Notes under the pieces: generated by a model
What the model saw: the letters and a program-made list of their open reading frames with translations, nothing else
What the model was told of the DNA's origin: nothing
The model's database searches: none
Position numbers and translations under genes: made by a program
Shown here: piece after piece, positions 1-14,755 of the stretch
Numbering within the stretch: the first letter of the stretch is position 1
Layout of the letters: every line of letters begins with the position of its first letter
Source of the DNA: Corylus avellana
Taxonomy: Eukaryota; Streptophyta; Magnoliopsida; Fagales; Betulaceae
DNA: 64,000 nt
Direction: 5' to 3'
Assembly (NCBI RefSeq): GCF_901000735.1
Contig: NC_081549.1
Location: forward strand, 6,563,416 to 6,627,415

Positions 1-468
1 AATGAATGAGATTAAACTGATTCATTTCAAAAAAAAATAATAATAATAACTGTTATTGGAAATGAGATTATGTTAAAGTGGAGCTTCTATCCTAATCACA
101 TGGAATGGCTAACGACCCCCTCAAAGGGTAAAACGAGAGATGGTCCAGCCACCTCTTAGTTATTTTGCTTCTTAATTTGCCCTAAAAACTCTTTTTAGCG
201 CTTACGTTATGTCCCCAAGCCACGTGGATTGCCATGTCAATTTAATTGTTCATGTGATATGTGTCAAGTGGATTGTCATATTATTTTGTAAGAAAGATAC
301 AGTAAAATACTAAAATGTGTAGTATCGCTACAAACATTCTTATTAGCAAAATTGGTAATCAAAATTTTTTAAGATAAATGTTTGGTTTCATTCTCCTACA
401 TATTTTTTTATCTATATAGGCTCCACAAATTAAATGGTAGATTTGTGTATTTTTGTATGAAGATGAAC

Positions 469-471
<3 letters not shown>

Positions 472-500
<29 letters not shown>
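472..500. repeat. (TA)n microsatellite
   Basis: An uninterrupted TA dinucleotide run of about 29 bp in AT-rich intergenic DNA. Similar runs occur at 9222-9250 and 18572-18609. Confidence 0.9.
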
Positions 501-504
<4 letters not shown>

Positions 505-1176
505 CTAAACACTTCTCAACACTTAAATATTAAATTTGATTTTTTTTTTTTAAAAAAAAAATTTGTTTCTTTTTTAAGAAAACAAAATGTTATGTCAATT
601 CTCCTCAATGCAAGGATGAGCTGTCTCCCTTTGATAATTGGCAAGCCATATCTTTAATAATCCTATTTGACGAGACAGAAAAGGCCTATTCATCACATGA
701 AAGTCTTAAGGACTATGTATTTATACACGCCACATAAAAAGGCCCCGTTCTTTGATCGGTGCACATTCATGCATTTAATAAATTTGTTAGTTAATTCTGT
801 TGATCACGGTCCAATTCATTTGGACAATTTTTTTTTTTTTTTTTTTTTTTAAGATTAAAATAACACGAATTCTATAATTCCATGACTTAGTACGCACTAA
901 GTTTAGGGTTCGTTTAGGTACATGATTTTAAATTATTATGTGATTTGAAAAATATAAGTTTTAAAAATGCAGTTAAGCGTTTGTTAAAATCGCAGTTTGA
1001 CCATTAAAATCGCATTTTAGTCTTTAAAATTATGCATTTTATATCATATTAAAGTAAAACACATTAACCAATGGAAGATTTTCATAAACTCGATTAAGAT
1101 ACTTTTTAGAACAGACTAAGAGTTTATTTGGGATTGCGTTTGAGAAATAGAGCTTTTAAGTCAAAAATAGTTTTTG

Positions 1177-1205
1177 GGCAAAAGCTTTATTTTTAAGCTT
1201 TTGCC
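1177..1205. repeat. Perfect 11-bp inverted repeat (hairpin)
   Basis: Arms GGCAAAAGCTT (1177-1187) and AAGCTTTTGCC (1195-1205) are perfect reverse complements around a 7-bp AT loop. The surrounding sequence resembles degenerate MITE DNA, so a transposon relic is the likeliest origin; a transcriptional role is not supported. Confidence 0.6.
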
Positions 1206-2885
1206 AAAAGTGTTTTTTTTTTTTTTCCTATTTTTAGGCTTTTTGGACTATTAAAAACGCTTTTAATTTTCTTACCAAACGAGTACTTTTTTTTTTTTTT
1301 TTCAAACAGACATTTTTAAGTATTAGAAATACTTTTAGCCCCTCAGACACAATTTCAAACCAGTCCTAAAAAAAAAAAGCCTTTGTTTTCTCTCTCTCTC
1401 TTTCGGTGAATAAGAAATTAGAGGGAAATAAAGTCAGACAATAATAATTTTCATGAAGTGGGCCATGTGATTTACGTTCACATGGTGGGGATTTCCACAC
1501 AACTGGGCTCGTGGGTAACGATTTGTAGAAAAAGTTTGTCCAAAATCCAATTCAGGATACCTTTGCTTCAAACTTGATTCAACATCCTTTGCTCTCTCTT
1601 ACTCTTCATTCTCCAAGCTTTTTTGTTGCTGCAATCCACTCCAACTATATATTCTCCCCTTAATTCTAGTATTTAATGATGATTAAACTAACAAATTTGG
1701 ATACATTCAAGGAGAGCATTTTATTGACTTTATATGTACAGTTTGATGCACCAACTTAAAATCTTAATTATAAAATCGAGATGATTTAATTCAAGAGCCA
1801 TGATGCGAAAAACAATAATAATGAATGTGTTAGTGATTTTTTATTTTCTTAAAAAAAATTTGATTGACACGTGGACAAAATTTTCTTCCAAATTGTATGT
1901 TATTTATTTATTTATTTTTTTGAAAAAATGTTCTAATTTTGAAACAAAAATCATCACCCCAAAAACAATAATAATCAAGCGTTTGTTTATTATTATTATT
2001 TTTTTTTGACAAAAAAAAATAAGAAGTAAAAAAGATAATGATTTAACAAACAAACCTAATTCAATCTATTAAACTCACATACAATTCTTATATATATATT
2101 TTATTCAAAAGGGCAGGTCAAGAGATACTAATTGTAGCTATCCTACCTAAGCATGATCATAATAGCACTTACCTATTAGGAGCTGCATGTGCTCCTTCAA
2201 GTCTGAGCCATAGCCTGACTCAGCTTCATCAAAGCATCAATAAAAATTTAAAGTGGCTAGTACTAATGAGACATATGTGAAGATTCTCTGTTGCGAAAAT
2301 TAAACCTACACCGTACCCTATCCTAGTACATTCCCTATTCACTTAAAATTCCACACCCGTGATGAATATAATTAACATTACATGTATTTTAATGTGCTAT
2401 AAGAAAGGGATGTAATATAATAATAAACTAGATTACAGAAGTTTCCTTCCACCCAATTTACAAGAAGACTTTTTGTCCTTTCAACACATCTCTTAACGGA
2501 ATAGCTGTACAGAAGGATAAAATCTATAAATAAAAGAATACCCAATTTTTCCATCACTGTCAACCATTCATCATTGTTCTTATCGATCACAGTTCACAAG
2601 GTTTGTCCCCTTCGATTTTATCTGGAAGCAGAAGGCCTATAGATCTTCCGAGTCATCACTCACAACTCACGAGTTTTGCTCTATCTCTATCCACTTGTCC
2701 ACCCACTTGGCCCACATGGGTCCTTTCCTTATCCAATACCCGCCCAAACTCTCTAAACGGCCAGTCAACGTCCTCTCTCTATGCCTCTAGAAGGGTTTTG
2801 TAATCAGCGGAATCTGTGTGCGCGCGTGGCACATGCTGATGCCTCTATCCGATATCTAGGGCAGTTGTCTGTCATCGTCTCTTTC

Positions 2886-2892
2886 TATAAAT
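2886..2892 (+). promoter_or_regulatory. Probable TATA box of the F-box/kelch gene
   Basis: TATAAAT lies 54 bp upstream of the ATG at 2946, in a plausible position for a short 5' leader. The DNA just upstream is CT-rich, as in many plant core promoters. Confidence 0.55.
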
Positions 2893-2945
2893 ATCTAATT
2901 GGGGATTCCGCCCGATTCAGCTTCTAAAAGTCTTTCAACGCTGAA

Positions 2946-3974
2946 ATGTATTTGAGTGAGTTTTCTGAGTTGATTCCTGGCTTACCGGAAGAGCTCGCGC
3001 TTGAGTGCCTGACTCGTCTGCACTACTCGACTCACCGAGTCTCCGCCCAAGTTTGTCGCCGATGGAGGCAGCTTCTGCACAGCAGAGGCTTCTACTACCA
3101 CAGGAAGCAATTCGGGTATACCCGTAAAGCGGCATGCTTGGTTCAATCACTCCCGGTTGGATCCGGTTGTAATGGGTCCAAACCGATTGGACCGCCAGGT
3201 TTTGGGGTGTCCGTATTCGACCCGGACAGTGGGGATTGGGACAGGATCGACCCGGTTCCCAAGTACCCAGATGGGCTACCGTTGTTCTGTCAGGTGACGA
3301 GCTCGGAGGGCAAGCTCGTGGTCATGGGAGGATGGCACCCGACGAGTTACGAGCCGGTGAAGGACGTCTTCGTGTTCGAGTTCACGTTTCGGCGGTGGAG
3401 GAGGGGCAAGGACATGCCGGAGACTCGATCGTTCTTCGCCGCCGGTGAGTTGGGTGGGCGAATTATCATCGCCGGTGGGCACGACGGTAGCAAGAACGCG
3501 TTGCGGTCGGCTTGGGTTTACGACGTGAGGAGGGACGAGTGGGCCGAGTTGACCTCGATGAGTCAGGAGCGAGACGAGTGCGAAGGGGTCGTGATCGGTT
3601 CCGAGTTCTGGGTGGTGAGCGGGTACAAGACCGAGAGCCAAGGCGGCTTCGAGGTAAGCGCGGAGTCCTACGACTTGGGGACGGGTCAGTGGAGGCGAGT
3701 AGAGGACGCGTGGACGGCGACTCAGTGTCCAAAGTCCTGTGTCGGTGTGGGAAAAGATGGGAAGCTGTTTTGTTGGGCCGAGTTGGCCTCGGAGGTCCGA
3801 GCCGGGGCGTGCGGGGTTGAGTTGGGTCGTAGGACCTTCTTGTCCGGGTCGGCGTACCAAGGCGGGCCACAGGGGTTCTTTGTAATGGAAGGGCAAAATG
3901 GTAAACTGGAGAGGATAGAAGTGGATGAGGAGTTTTTGGGAATCGTGCAATCAGGCTGCTGCGTGGAGATCTAA
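2946..3974 (+). CDS. F-box/kelch-repeat protein, KISS-ME-DEADLY type
   Basis: A single-exon gene of 342 codons. Family knowledge: KMD proteins (Arabidopsis At1g80440, At1g15670, At2g44130, At3g59940) are substrate adaptors of SCF ubiquitin ligases that target type-B ARR cytokinin regulators and phenylalanine ammonia-lyase. Seen here: an N-terminal F-box at about residues 8-50, beginning LIPGLPEELALECLTRL, then kelch blades at about residues 85-290, including FVFEFTFRRWRRGKDMP, IIIAGGHDGSKNALRSAWVY and the family segment MSQERDEC. The length and lack of introns fit the family. The ATG at 2946 is the first in frame, about 7 codons before the F-box. The coding region is visibly GC-richer than its surroundings. 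Which of the four Arabidopsis genes is closest cannot be settled by eye. A degenerate copy of bases 3751-3864 lies at 48991-49111. Confidence 0.9.
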   Translation: MYLSEFSELIPGLPEELALECLTRLHYSTHRVSAQVCRRWRQLLHSRGFYYHRKQFGYTRKAACLVQSLPVGSGCNGSKPIGPPGFGVSVFDPDSGDWDRIDPVPKYPDGLPLFCQVTSSEGKLVVMGGWHPTSYEPVKDVFVFEFTFRRWRRGKDMPETRSFFAAGELGGRIIIAGGHDGSKNALRSAWVYDVRRDEWAELTSMSQERDECEGVVIGSEFWVVSGYKTESQGGFEVSAESYDLGTGQWRRVEDAWTATQCPKSCVGVGKDGKLFCWAELASEVRAGACGVELGRRTFLSGSAYQGGPQGFFVMEGQNGKLERIEVDEEFLGIVQSGCCVEI

Positions 3975-4480
3975 TCGGCTGTGTTGACAGACGTAGCAGC
4001 GAGCGATTATAGTATGTCGAGCACTAGCTGTCGACTAGATCAAGCTGTAGATTTTATATGAGGATGCTGAGGTGGATGTTATGCGTTTTGGTTGACATAA
4101 CTACATATTCAGTACTTAGAAAAAATAAAATAAAATTGCAATGTATAATATTGAGTATGATTATTGTTGTTTAATATGATGAACGAGTCTTGTGAGCTCA
4201 AGTCATATCGTAATGGATACGTTAGCAAATTAAAAATATGGAAAAATCTAATAAATTTCCCATAATAATAGAAGCGTTGAGGGAAATACTTATAAAAGTA
4301 ACAATTCTATATCGTCACCTCCTAAAAAAAAAAAAAGGTTCTAAATCGTCACAAGCATCAAATTATTAGTACATCAAACCAGGCTAATTAAAAGTCCACT
4401 TCTAGAATAAGGTACCTGGCTTCCAATAAAATTCTAGCTCATAGACGACCTCTATTAAGTATTAACTAATCACTAATGAG
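3975..4480. other. Convergent 3' spacer
   Basis: This is about 500 bp between the stop codons of the F-box/kelch gene (+) and the SR-protein gene (-). It contains A-rich stretches near 4121-4136 and 4325-4336 that could serve polyadenylation. I see no other feature. Confidence 0.6.
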
Positions 4481-7706
<3,226 letters not shown>

Positions 7707-8720
7707 TTCACTTTCCTGTGGCCACCAAAAGAAAACAAATAATCACAAAAATAATATGTTCATGTCATAGAAATGAAAAATAAGACGGAAATAAATCCTA
7801 CAACCATGCTTTAGGTACCAAAGAATTGTACCAGTGGCTCACCATTGCCATCGCTCATCAACTCAGGTGGAAATAAATGCAGTGCAGATACATATTCAGA
7901 GTTCATATAGATATATACTTATTATGAAAACAGAATTATTACACATCCGGCAGTATAAGTAACAAAAAATCTAAGCTAAATAAAAAACACATGTAGAAAG
8001 CTTCTCGTTCCGCTAACAATATAGTTTTGAAAAGCCAACACAGGTAAACTCTCCCACTATTTCACATTCATCAGTTTAAAAGTAAACGACTAACTTATAC
8101 CCGTTTGACCGTTTCTGATCATTTTTTCCAGAGAATTAATTTCCCCATTGAAATTGTAAGAAGAAATTGACAATATAAAATAAGAGAGGAAGAAAGTAAT
8201 TCTCACTGCTACAAAAAAAAAAAAAAAAAAACCACACACACACACACATTTGGAGGGAAACAAACAAGAGCTCCGGGAAAAAGAACAAAAAAAAAATCCA
8301 TAACAAAGATTTCCATCAAAATACAGGATCTCAAAGAGAAAAGTTCCAATTTCTCAATGCGGAAACGAGGTAATAAAACACAATCATATGTATCAAATGG
8401 AACAAACAAATTCTTAATTTTGTTTACTTTTTTCTGCTCAGGTTCTAGTAATCAAGAGCGTAACACTAAATCAAATGTATGCAATTAACTAAACCTAACA
8501 TTAGCAACAACCAAAAACAAGAAAACAAAACAACAAACAACAAACACAATGAAATTAAAAAGCAAACTATCCACAATTTTTATACAATCTAAATCTAATA
8601 ATAATCCCTCAAAATGCAGAAGAAGTGTATATATGTGTAGCGATGTAGGACCTGATAGATCAATTTCAACTTTCAAGTATTCGAAGAGAGAGAGAAGGAG
8701 CAAGAAAGAAGGAGAGAGAC

Positions 8721-8880
8721 CTGAGAAGCAATGAAAGAAGGATCTCTGATTCGCTGGAGCGGCTCTCTTTCACGAACAACGAAAGGGAATTTGAGGCTCT
8801 GCTCTGATCCTAAGCTTAAATTGGTACTTTGTCTTTCAGTCTTTCTCTGCATCAGAGCACCACAAATCGCCTGAATGTTC
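8721..8880 (-). other. Non-coding first exon (5' UTR) of the SR-protein gene
   Basis: A consensus donor (CTTCTCAG|GTCTCTCTCC on the minus strand, exon edge at 8721) pairs with the acceptor CACAG|GAAAG at 7716-7717, just 9 bp before the ATG at 7706. This implies a 5'-UTR intron of about 1.0 kb (7716-8720). The upstream limit near 8880 is a guess; no TATA box was recognised. Confidence 0.55.
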
Positions 8881-8899
8881 TGTTCGAGAAGCTTCTACT

Positions 8900-9145
8900 C
8901 AAGGTGAGTTTGTTATTGTAATGCGCGAGGCTATCGGTCTTCAAGTTGTTCTCTAAAGCACAGCCATTGGATCTAAAGGGCAGCCATCGGAAATTACGCG
9001 TGTAGTGTTTTCTTATGTCAAACTCAATCGACTATTGTGAACCTCGTTGTATACGATAGAGATCTCCAAGCACGTTTTACGTTCATCATTTTTTGAATGC
9101 CGGCCCATTCCCACGTGCCAAGTGGCCCAAAAGCCCGACCCAAGT
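8900..9145. promoter_or_regulatory. Probable promoter region of the SR-protein gene
   Basis: About 250 bp upstream of the presumed first exon, with no gene and fairly balanced base composition compared with the DNA beyond 9146. I recognise no specific motif except a CACGTG-core G-box-like site (cccacgtgcc) near 9110-9119. Confidence 0.35.
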
Positions 9146-9216
9146 GGTCCGTTTAGCAAAAGCATTTTTGCCTTGGTGGATTGATGCGGTATAAAATTTT
9201 GAATTTTTTTATATTA

Positions 9217-9253
<37 letters not shown>

Positions 9254-9390
9254 TAGTGATTTTTTTATTTAAATAATAGTAAAAAATGAATGATATAATA
9301 TAAAAAGTAATCATTTTTTTTATGTCGATTGTTATGGAAAAAATTTCCTGAACAGCAAAAAATGACAAAAAAGCTTTGCCAAATGGACCC
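9146..9390. mobile_element. MITE-like element with terminal inverted repeats
   Basis: The left end GGTCCGTTTAGCAAAAGC (from 9146) and the reverse complement of the right end, GGGTCCATTTGGCAAAGC (to 9390), match well over about 18 bp. The element is about 245 bp, AT-rich, non-coding, and contains a (TA)n run at 9222-9250. No convincing target duplication was found, so the superfamily is left open. Confidence 0.55.
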
Positions 9391-10151
9391 TAAATATTAA
9401 TACCAAAAGAAAAATGCTAATCAATATTCTAACCCTCTTCGTGTAGGCTTGCTTTCACTTAATAGATGGAACTCAATACATAGAATATTTAATTTAAATT
9501 GGCTGAATTGACGGAATCACAATTCGAATCATGACCTATCGTTTTGATACCATTTTAAATCACAACTTGTTCTAAAGTTTAAGCAGATAAGAAAAGGTGA
9601 ATTTAATAATCTTAAAGGATTGACTCAAGTGGTAAGAGCTTTAATCTTAAACCTTGCGTATTATTTTAACAAGTGGCCACGTTCGGTACGAGTATTACAA
9701 TTCAAAGTCTTATATTTTTTATAATTATTTTATTTTCTTTTGTACAACTAAAAATGCATTATGTTCAGACTAAGTAATATAATAATTAAAAAAAAAATGT
9801 TTATAATCAAGAAACACTTTAAGAATTACGACTTTATAATTAAAGTACTCGATCAAACAAACATTCAACATAGGTCAATCCTCCACTATTAAAGCTATAT
9901 ATCACTCTTGTATTACACTCCAAGCTATTTTGACTCATAATTCAAAACCACTTAAGAGTACTCAAATTCGATTTAACATTTTAGCTATCATTTTTTCTCA
10001 AAGTACTTAAATTCGACTCAACATTTTAGTTGTTCACTTTATTTTTTTATTTAAAGTATTTATTTATTTACTTTCCTTGTTATCAAAAGAAAAGAGATAA
10101 TCATATTGATTTTTTTTTTTTTGTCAATATAAATTAAAGATTGTTGAGCTC
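9391..10151. other. AT-rich intergenic DNA
   Basis: I see no gene. A segment near 9610-9640 (gattgactcaagtggtaag) looks like the A-box part of a tRNA-derived SINE, but no B box could be paired with it. The last five bases, AGCTC at 10147-10151, are the left target duplication of the copia element. Confidence 0.6.
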
Positions 10152-10436
10152 TATAGATGACAAGATTTTGTGAATATTTTGACCTGTATATTTCATTGCT
10201 ACACTTAGGTATATATACAGAATATTTGAGGTTACAAAATAGGCAGGGGAATACACAGAGAATGATTCTAGAATGTTCTGTCAGTTGCTTGTCTTGATTT
10301 GATTTTGGTTTCCTTATCTGTTGTAGCCGTTGCTTGATTTATGGCTGGCTTGTGGGTTGCCTTGTGTGTTGTAGCCGTTGCTTGATGTGTGGCTGGTGTG
10401 TGGGGTATATTTCCATATGGGTCTGGTTCTCTATTA
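10152..10436 (-). repeat. 3' LTR of the copia element
   Basis: 285 bp, starting TAATAGAGAACC and ending CATCTATA on the minus strand. It contains two imperfect copies of a roughly 47-bp unit (around 10320-10412) built on 'gttgtagccgttgcttgat'. A TATATATAC run near 10210-10218 could be the LTR TATA box. Confidence 0.95.
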
Positions 10437-12733
10437 CGCCCCCTCAAGTGAGACAAGTGGCATACTATGTTGAGCTTGGTGCACATGAGGGAAAAATGAG
10501 AGGATGCAATGGATTTGGTAAAGATGTCGGCTAAGTTATCTTTGCTTGAGATGAAGCATACTGCTAGTGTTTTGGCGGCAACTTTATCACGAACAAAGTG
10601 AAAGTCAATCTCAATATGCTTGGTACGAGCATGAAAGGCGGGATTGGCATAGAAGTATGTGGCACCAATGTTGTCACACCAAAGGGTGGGGGGTGAAGGA
10701 AGAAATATACCAAGATCGCGGAGCAGAGATTGAAGGCAAATGAGTTCAGTAGCAGTGGTAGCAAGAGTGCGATATTCAGATTCAGTGCTGGAGTGGGCGA
10801 CTGTGCGTTGTTTGCGATAGGACCAAGAAATGAGATTAGGCCCAAGAAAGATACAAAAACCGCCGGTGGATTTGCGATCATCGGGGCAGCCAACCCAGTC
10901 GGTGTCTAAATATGCTTGGAGGGTGCGAGAGGGAGAGCGGCGAAGGAGCAAGCCATAGGAGATGGTGGATTTAAGATACCGGAAGATGCACTTGACAGCC
11001 TGCAGGTGAAGGGAGGTTGGCCGATGCATGAATTGAGAAACTTTGTTAACGGCAAATGATATGTCGGGTCGAGTTAGGGATAAATACTGAAGGGCACCGA
11101 CAAGGCTGCGATAGGGAGACGGATCAATGAATGTATCTCCAGATAGTAGGGTGAGGATGTGGGCTGTGGACATGGGAGTTTTGACAGGCTTGGCCTCGGA
11201 CATGTTGCTCTTGCGAAGAAGATCAAGGATGTAGCGTTGTTGAGATAAAATAATGCCATCGGAGGTGGAGATGGCTTCCATGCCGAGAAAGTAGTTGAGA
11301 GGTCCAAGGTCCTTGATGGCAAAGTCATCGCGAAGGGATTGCAGGAGTGAGTCTGTCGCTTGAGGAAGGGAGCTGGTGATGAGGATGTCATCCACATAGA
11401 TGAGGACATAAGTGATTTCCGGAGGGATTCGACTAATGAATAGGGAAGAGTCGGAGTGGGAACCAACGAATCCAAGCTCCAAAAGACGATCACTGAGACG
11501 GGAGTACCAAGCACGAGGGGCTTGTTTTAAGCCGTAGAGTGCTTTGTGGAGCTTGCAGACATGATGAGGAAATTGAGGATGGATGAAGCAAGGAGGTTGG
11601 GCCATATACACATCCTTGGAGAGCCAGCCATGTAAGAAGGCATTGTGAACATCAATTTGACGGATGGGCCAGCCAACCGATATGGCAAGGGAGAGGACCA
11701 AGCGAATAGTGGTGGGTTTGACAACTGGACTGTAGGTCTCGCCAAAGTCAATGCCGGGTTGTTGGTGAAAACCCTTGGCAACTAGGCGTGCTTTGTGACG
11801 ATCAATAGAGCCATCAACTTTGCGTTTGAGACGGAAAACCCAGTTGCAGCCAACAATGTTTATGTCGGAAGTGGGAGGAATGAGAGTCCAAGTGCCGTTG
11901 CTGAGGAGGGCATCAAACTCAATATTCATGGCGTCATGCCAGGCTGGGTGCTTGGAGGCAGTAGTGTAGGAGGTAGGTTCAATGTCATCTGGGCCAGCAG
12001 TGGCAATGAGAGCTTTCAGGAGCGGGTAGCGAACGAGGCCGTCGGGAAAAGCCTTTGGTTTGAAGATGTTGTTCTTTGAGCAAGTCTGCATGCGATGTTG
12101 AGTGGGAGGCAACATAGGTGGGGCATCCGAAGGATCGGGTAAAACCTGCAAGAGAGAAGAAGTGGTGTTAGTAGGGTTCGAAGTTGGAGGAGTGGGAAGG
12201 GTAGGCGGGGAGACAGGCAAGGAGATTGGATCTTCGTGATTTGGTGAGAGTGGGTGACATGGGATGATGGGGGTGTGTGGAAGGAGGGGAGGGTAGATAG
12301 TAGTGTGTGAGGGAGAAGGAGACGTGTGTGGGGGAGGGGAGATGGAGGTGAAGGGAAATGATGATTCATCAAAGATGACGTTGCGAGAAATATAAATGCG
12401 TCTAGTTGGTGGGTGGAGGCATTGATGATAGCCACGATGAGAGGAACTATAGCCGATAAAGATGCATGTGTCGGAGCGAAAATCAAGTTTATGCTTGTTA
12501 TAGGGCCGAAGATGAGGCCAACAAGCACAACCGAACACTCGTATAAAGTTGTAATTAGGCCGAAGGTTGAATAATTTTTGAAAGGGGGATGTATTGTTAA
12601 GGACAGGTGTAGAGAGGCGATTGATAAGGTAACATGCTGTCCGAAAAGCCTCGGCCCAATAAGTAAGTGGAGCTGAGCAATGGGCTAGAAGAGTGAGGCC
12701 CATTTCTACAATATGTCGGTGTTTACGTTCCAC
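10268..12733 (-). pseudogene. Copia pol: integrase C-terminus, reverse transcriptase, RNase H
   Basis: 821 open codons from the ATG at 12733; the similar frame extends upstream to about 12800. Seen: integrase C-terminal domain (VFGCACWPHLRPYNKHKLDF), RVT_2 beginning WHDAMNIEFDALLSNGTWTL, catalytic YVDD in VLIYVDDILITS, the RNase H stretch STGGFCIFLGPNLISWSYRK with AHSSTESEYRTLA, and the terminal motif LADIFTKSI. This part is uninterrupted. The frame continues through the polypurine tract (coding SHLRG) and about 56 codons into the 3' LTR before stopping. Confidence 0.93.
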
Positions 12734-13941
12734 AGACCCATTTTGTTGGTAAGTGTGTAGACACGTAATCCGATGATGAATGCCTTGAGAGGCAAAGAGG
12801 TGACGTAATTTTTGGATTTGATTTTACGATCAAAAAGGTGTTCGACATAAGCCTGAAATTTGGGAAAAATAGAGAAAACATCAGATTTACATGTAATTGG
12901 GTAAAACCAAGTAAATTTACTAAAATGATCAACAAATATCACATAATAGCGTGCACCATTATTGGATAAAAGAGGGGAAGGTCCCCAAACGTCAGAAAAC
13001 ACTAATTCAAGTGGGACACTTGATTTATTTTCAGATAAAGGAAATGGAAGCTGGTGACTTTTGCCGCACTGGCATGCAGGGCAAATAATGAGCTTCTTAT
13101 TGGATGTAGTAGAAAGATTAAAATTTGAGACGACATGGCGAACAATGCGATCGGCAGGATGTCCAAGACGGGCGTGCCAATTCACAAAGGTGGTACGTTC
13201 ACTAAGAAATACACGTGGTGGTGCAGCTAAAGGGGGGAACCAATGATATAAGTCATTTCTACTCGGACCGTGATGTAGTACTTTCCCGGACTTGCGATCC
13301 TTAACAAAAAAATAAGAGGGGTGAAATTCCATAGAAACATTATTATCAGCAGTAAATTTTTGAACAGAAAGTAAATTCTTAGTAATTTTAGGAACATGTA
13401 AAACATGACGTAAAATAAATTGAGGAGAAAGTTTAGAAATGCCAGTGTTTTTGATGGCCAAACGGGTACTATTGCCCACTTGGATCTCATCGGGCCCATC
13501 ATATGTTTCCGAGTGAAGGCTTAAGTTGTTGAGATCAGAGGTGACATGGCGGGTGGCACCAGCATCTGGGTACCAATTTAGGTCCCGATAGGAGGATGAT
13601 GCAGCTGTGTATGCTGTCAAATTTGGGCCAATAGCCTGGTAGGCTTGATCAAACCGATGGTAGCAATTTAGGACTGAATGACCCATTTTACCACAAACTT
13701 GGCATGTGGGTCTAGAGCCCATATGGGGGCTGGATCTAGGAGGGCCCATGGAGGGAATATAATTTGAGGAGTGACCCATTCCTCCCTTATTTCTAGAAGC
13801 CGAAGGTGGTGCACGCCCCCTTGAACGAAAATCTTGGCCGGAGGAGTGTGGGAGGCGTCTGGTTGTGTCACGGCCACGATGAGAAGTAAAACTCCGAAAA
13901 GCGATATTGGTTGTGGGGAACAGGGAATCAGTTTGAAGGTG
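12706..13941 (-). pseudogene. Copia gag end, protease and integrase core
   Basis: In the same frame as the upstream gag. The zinc knuckle is CQVCGKMGHSVLNCYHRF (CX2CX4HX4C). The aspartic protease region starts NWYPDAGATRHVTSDLNNLS (a D-A/S-G-A variant). A gag-pre-integrase segment WHARLGHPADRIVRHV follows, then the zinc finger CPACQCGKSHQLPF and the integrase core with VFSDVWGPSPLLSNNGARYY and VIFVDHFSKFTWFYP. After DRKIKS the frame is lost at about 12815; coding similarity resumes in another frame about a dozen codons further on, so the stretch that normally carries the second catalytic Asp of the DDE triad is missing. Confidence 0.9.
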
Positions 13942-14688
13942 CTAAGCAAGACGAGCTTCATGGGCAAGAAGATGCCCAAACAGTGTATCCAAGGAGAGGG
14001 GCTCTACACGCGTGGTGACTGAGGTCACAAAGGGGTCGTATTCAGGACCCAGACCGCCGAGTAGAGAGGCTGTAAATTCAGAGTCACTGACTGGGTGGCC
14101 GGCTACGGCAAGGGTTGCGACAATTTGTTTGATTTTGTAGAAATAGTCGAAGACACTCAAGTTGCCCTTCTTGACCGTGGTGAGTTGAAGACGAAGATTC
14201 AACGTGCGGGCTTGTGACTCGGATGTAAAGGTTTGATCAAGTGTCTTCCACAAGTCTTGGGCAGTTTTGCAACCAAGGACTTGGGGCAACATGTCATCCG
14301 ATATGGATGACATGAGCATGCTGAGGATCAATTGATCCTGACGAAGCCACCATAGAGTTTCTGGATCGGTGGAGACAATGGGTGTGCCGTTTGGAGAGGT
14401 GGAGGTTTGTGGGCTTGGTGGAGTTTTGGTGCCATCAAGGAAACCATATAGGTCACCTTTGAGGAAGGGTTCTACAAGGCCACGCCAGGTCAGGTAATTT
14501 CCTTTATTGAGTTTGGTAATAGATTGGGCAAAACTTAAGAGTTGGGTGGTGGGAATGGGCTGCTTTGTTTGGATGATATTGGGTGTGGTTGAAGTTGGGG
14601 TGAGATCAGGCATGAGATTGGGCGTGGTTGGGCTAGCTATGGTAGATGAGGAGGTCATTGCTGCAAGGTGTTTGATAAAAGGTTTCAA
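13942..14688 (-). pseudogene. Copia gag, N-terminal part, ending in a premature stop
   Basis: 248 codons of the capsid-like UBN2/retrotran_gag region: SFAQSITKLNKGNYLTWRGL near residue 52, LWWLRQDQLILSMLMSSISD near residue 113, and AQDLWKTLDQTFTSESQART near residue 143. It ends at a TAG (13942-13944), after which the same reading frame stays open through a further 55 codons into the zinc-knuckle and protease region. The frame was therefore a single gag-pol polyprotein interrupted by one nonsense codon. Confidence 0.9.
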
Positions 14689-14755
14689 TGAACAAAAAAA
14701 AAAAAAATCAGTAGCAAGGCACGACCTGGGTCGCTTGTTTATGGCTTTGATACCA

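Larger units (their letters stand above)
1..2880. other. AT-rich intergenic DNA
   Basis: I see no gene here. Open frames are short, low-complexity and unlike known proteins. The stretch holds a (TA)n run at 472-500, a poly(T) run near 829-850, a perfect 11-bp hairpin at 1177-1205 and a CT-rich tract near 1387-1402. Around 905-1370 are degenerate segments with 'tttgggattgcgttt'-type ends that resemble the MITE at 46194-46710, but no complete element could be delimited. The final part, from about 2600, is the promoter side of the F-box/kelch gene. Confidence 0.7.

Noticed and set aside
903..1110. Complete MITE related to the element at 46194
   Set aside because: One end resembles that family (cgtttaggtac..., aaatcgca), but the second terminal repeat and a target duplication were not found.
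3276..3950. Long open frames antisense to the kelch F-box gene (for example 224 codons)
   Set aside because: They mirror a GC-rich coding region on the other strand, show no family similarity, and have Pro/Arg-rich composition typical of shadow frames.
9604..9710. SINE upstream of the copia element
   Set aside because: An A-box-like motif is present but there is no convincing B box or poly(A) tail.
12016..12528. Alternative-frame open reading frames inside the copia pol region
   Set aside because: They overlap recognised integrase and RT coding sequence in another frame and are low-complexity Pro/Ser/Leu-rich; they are shadows.
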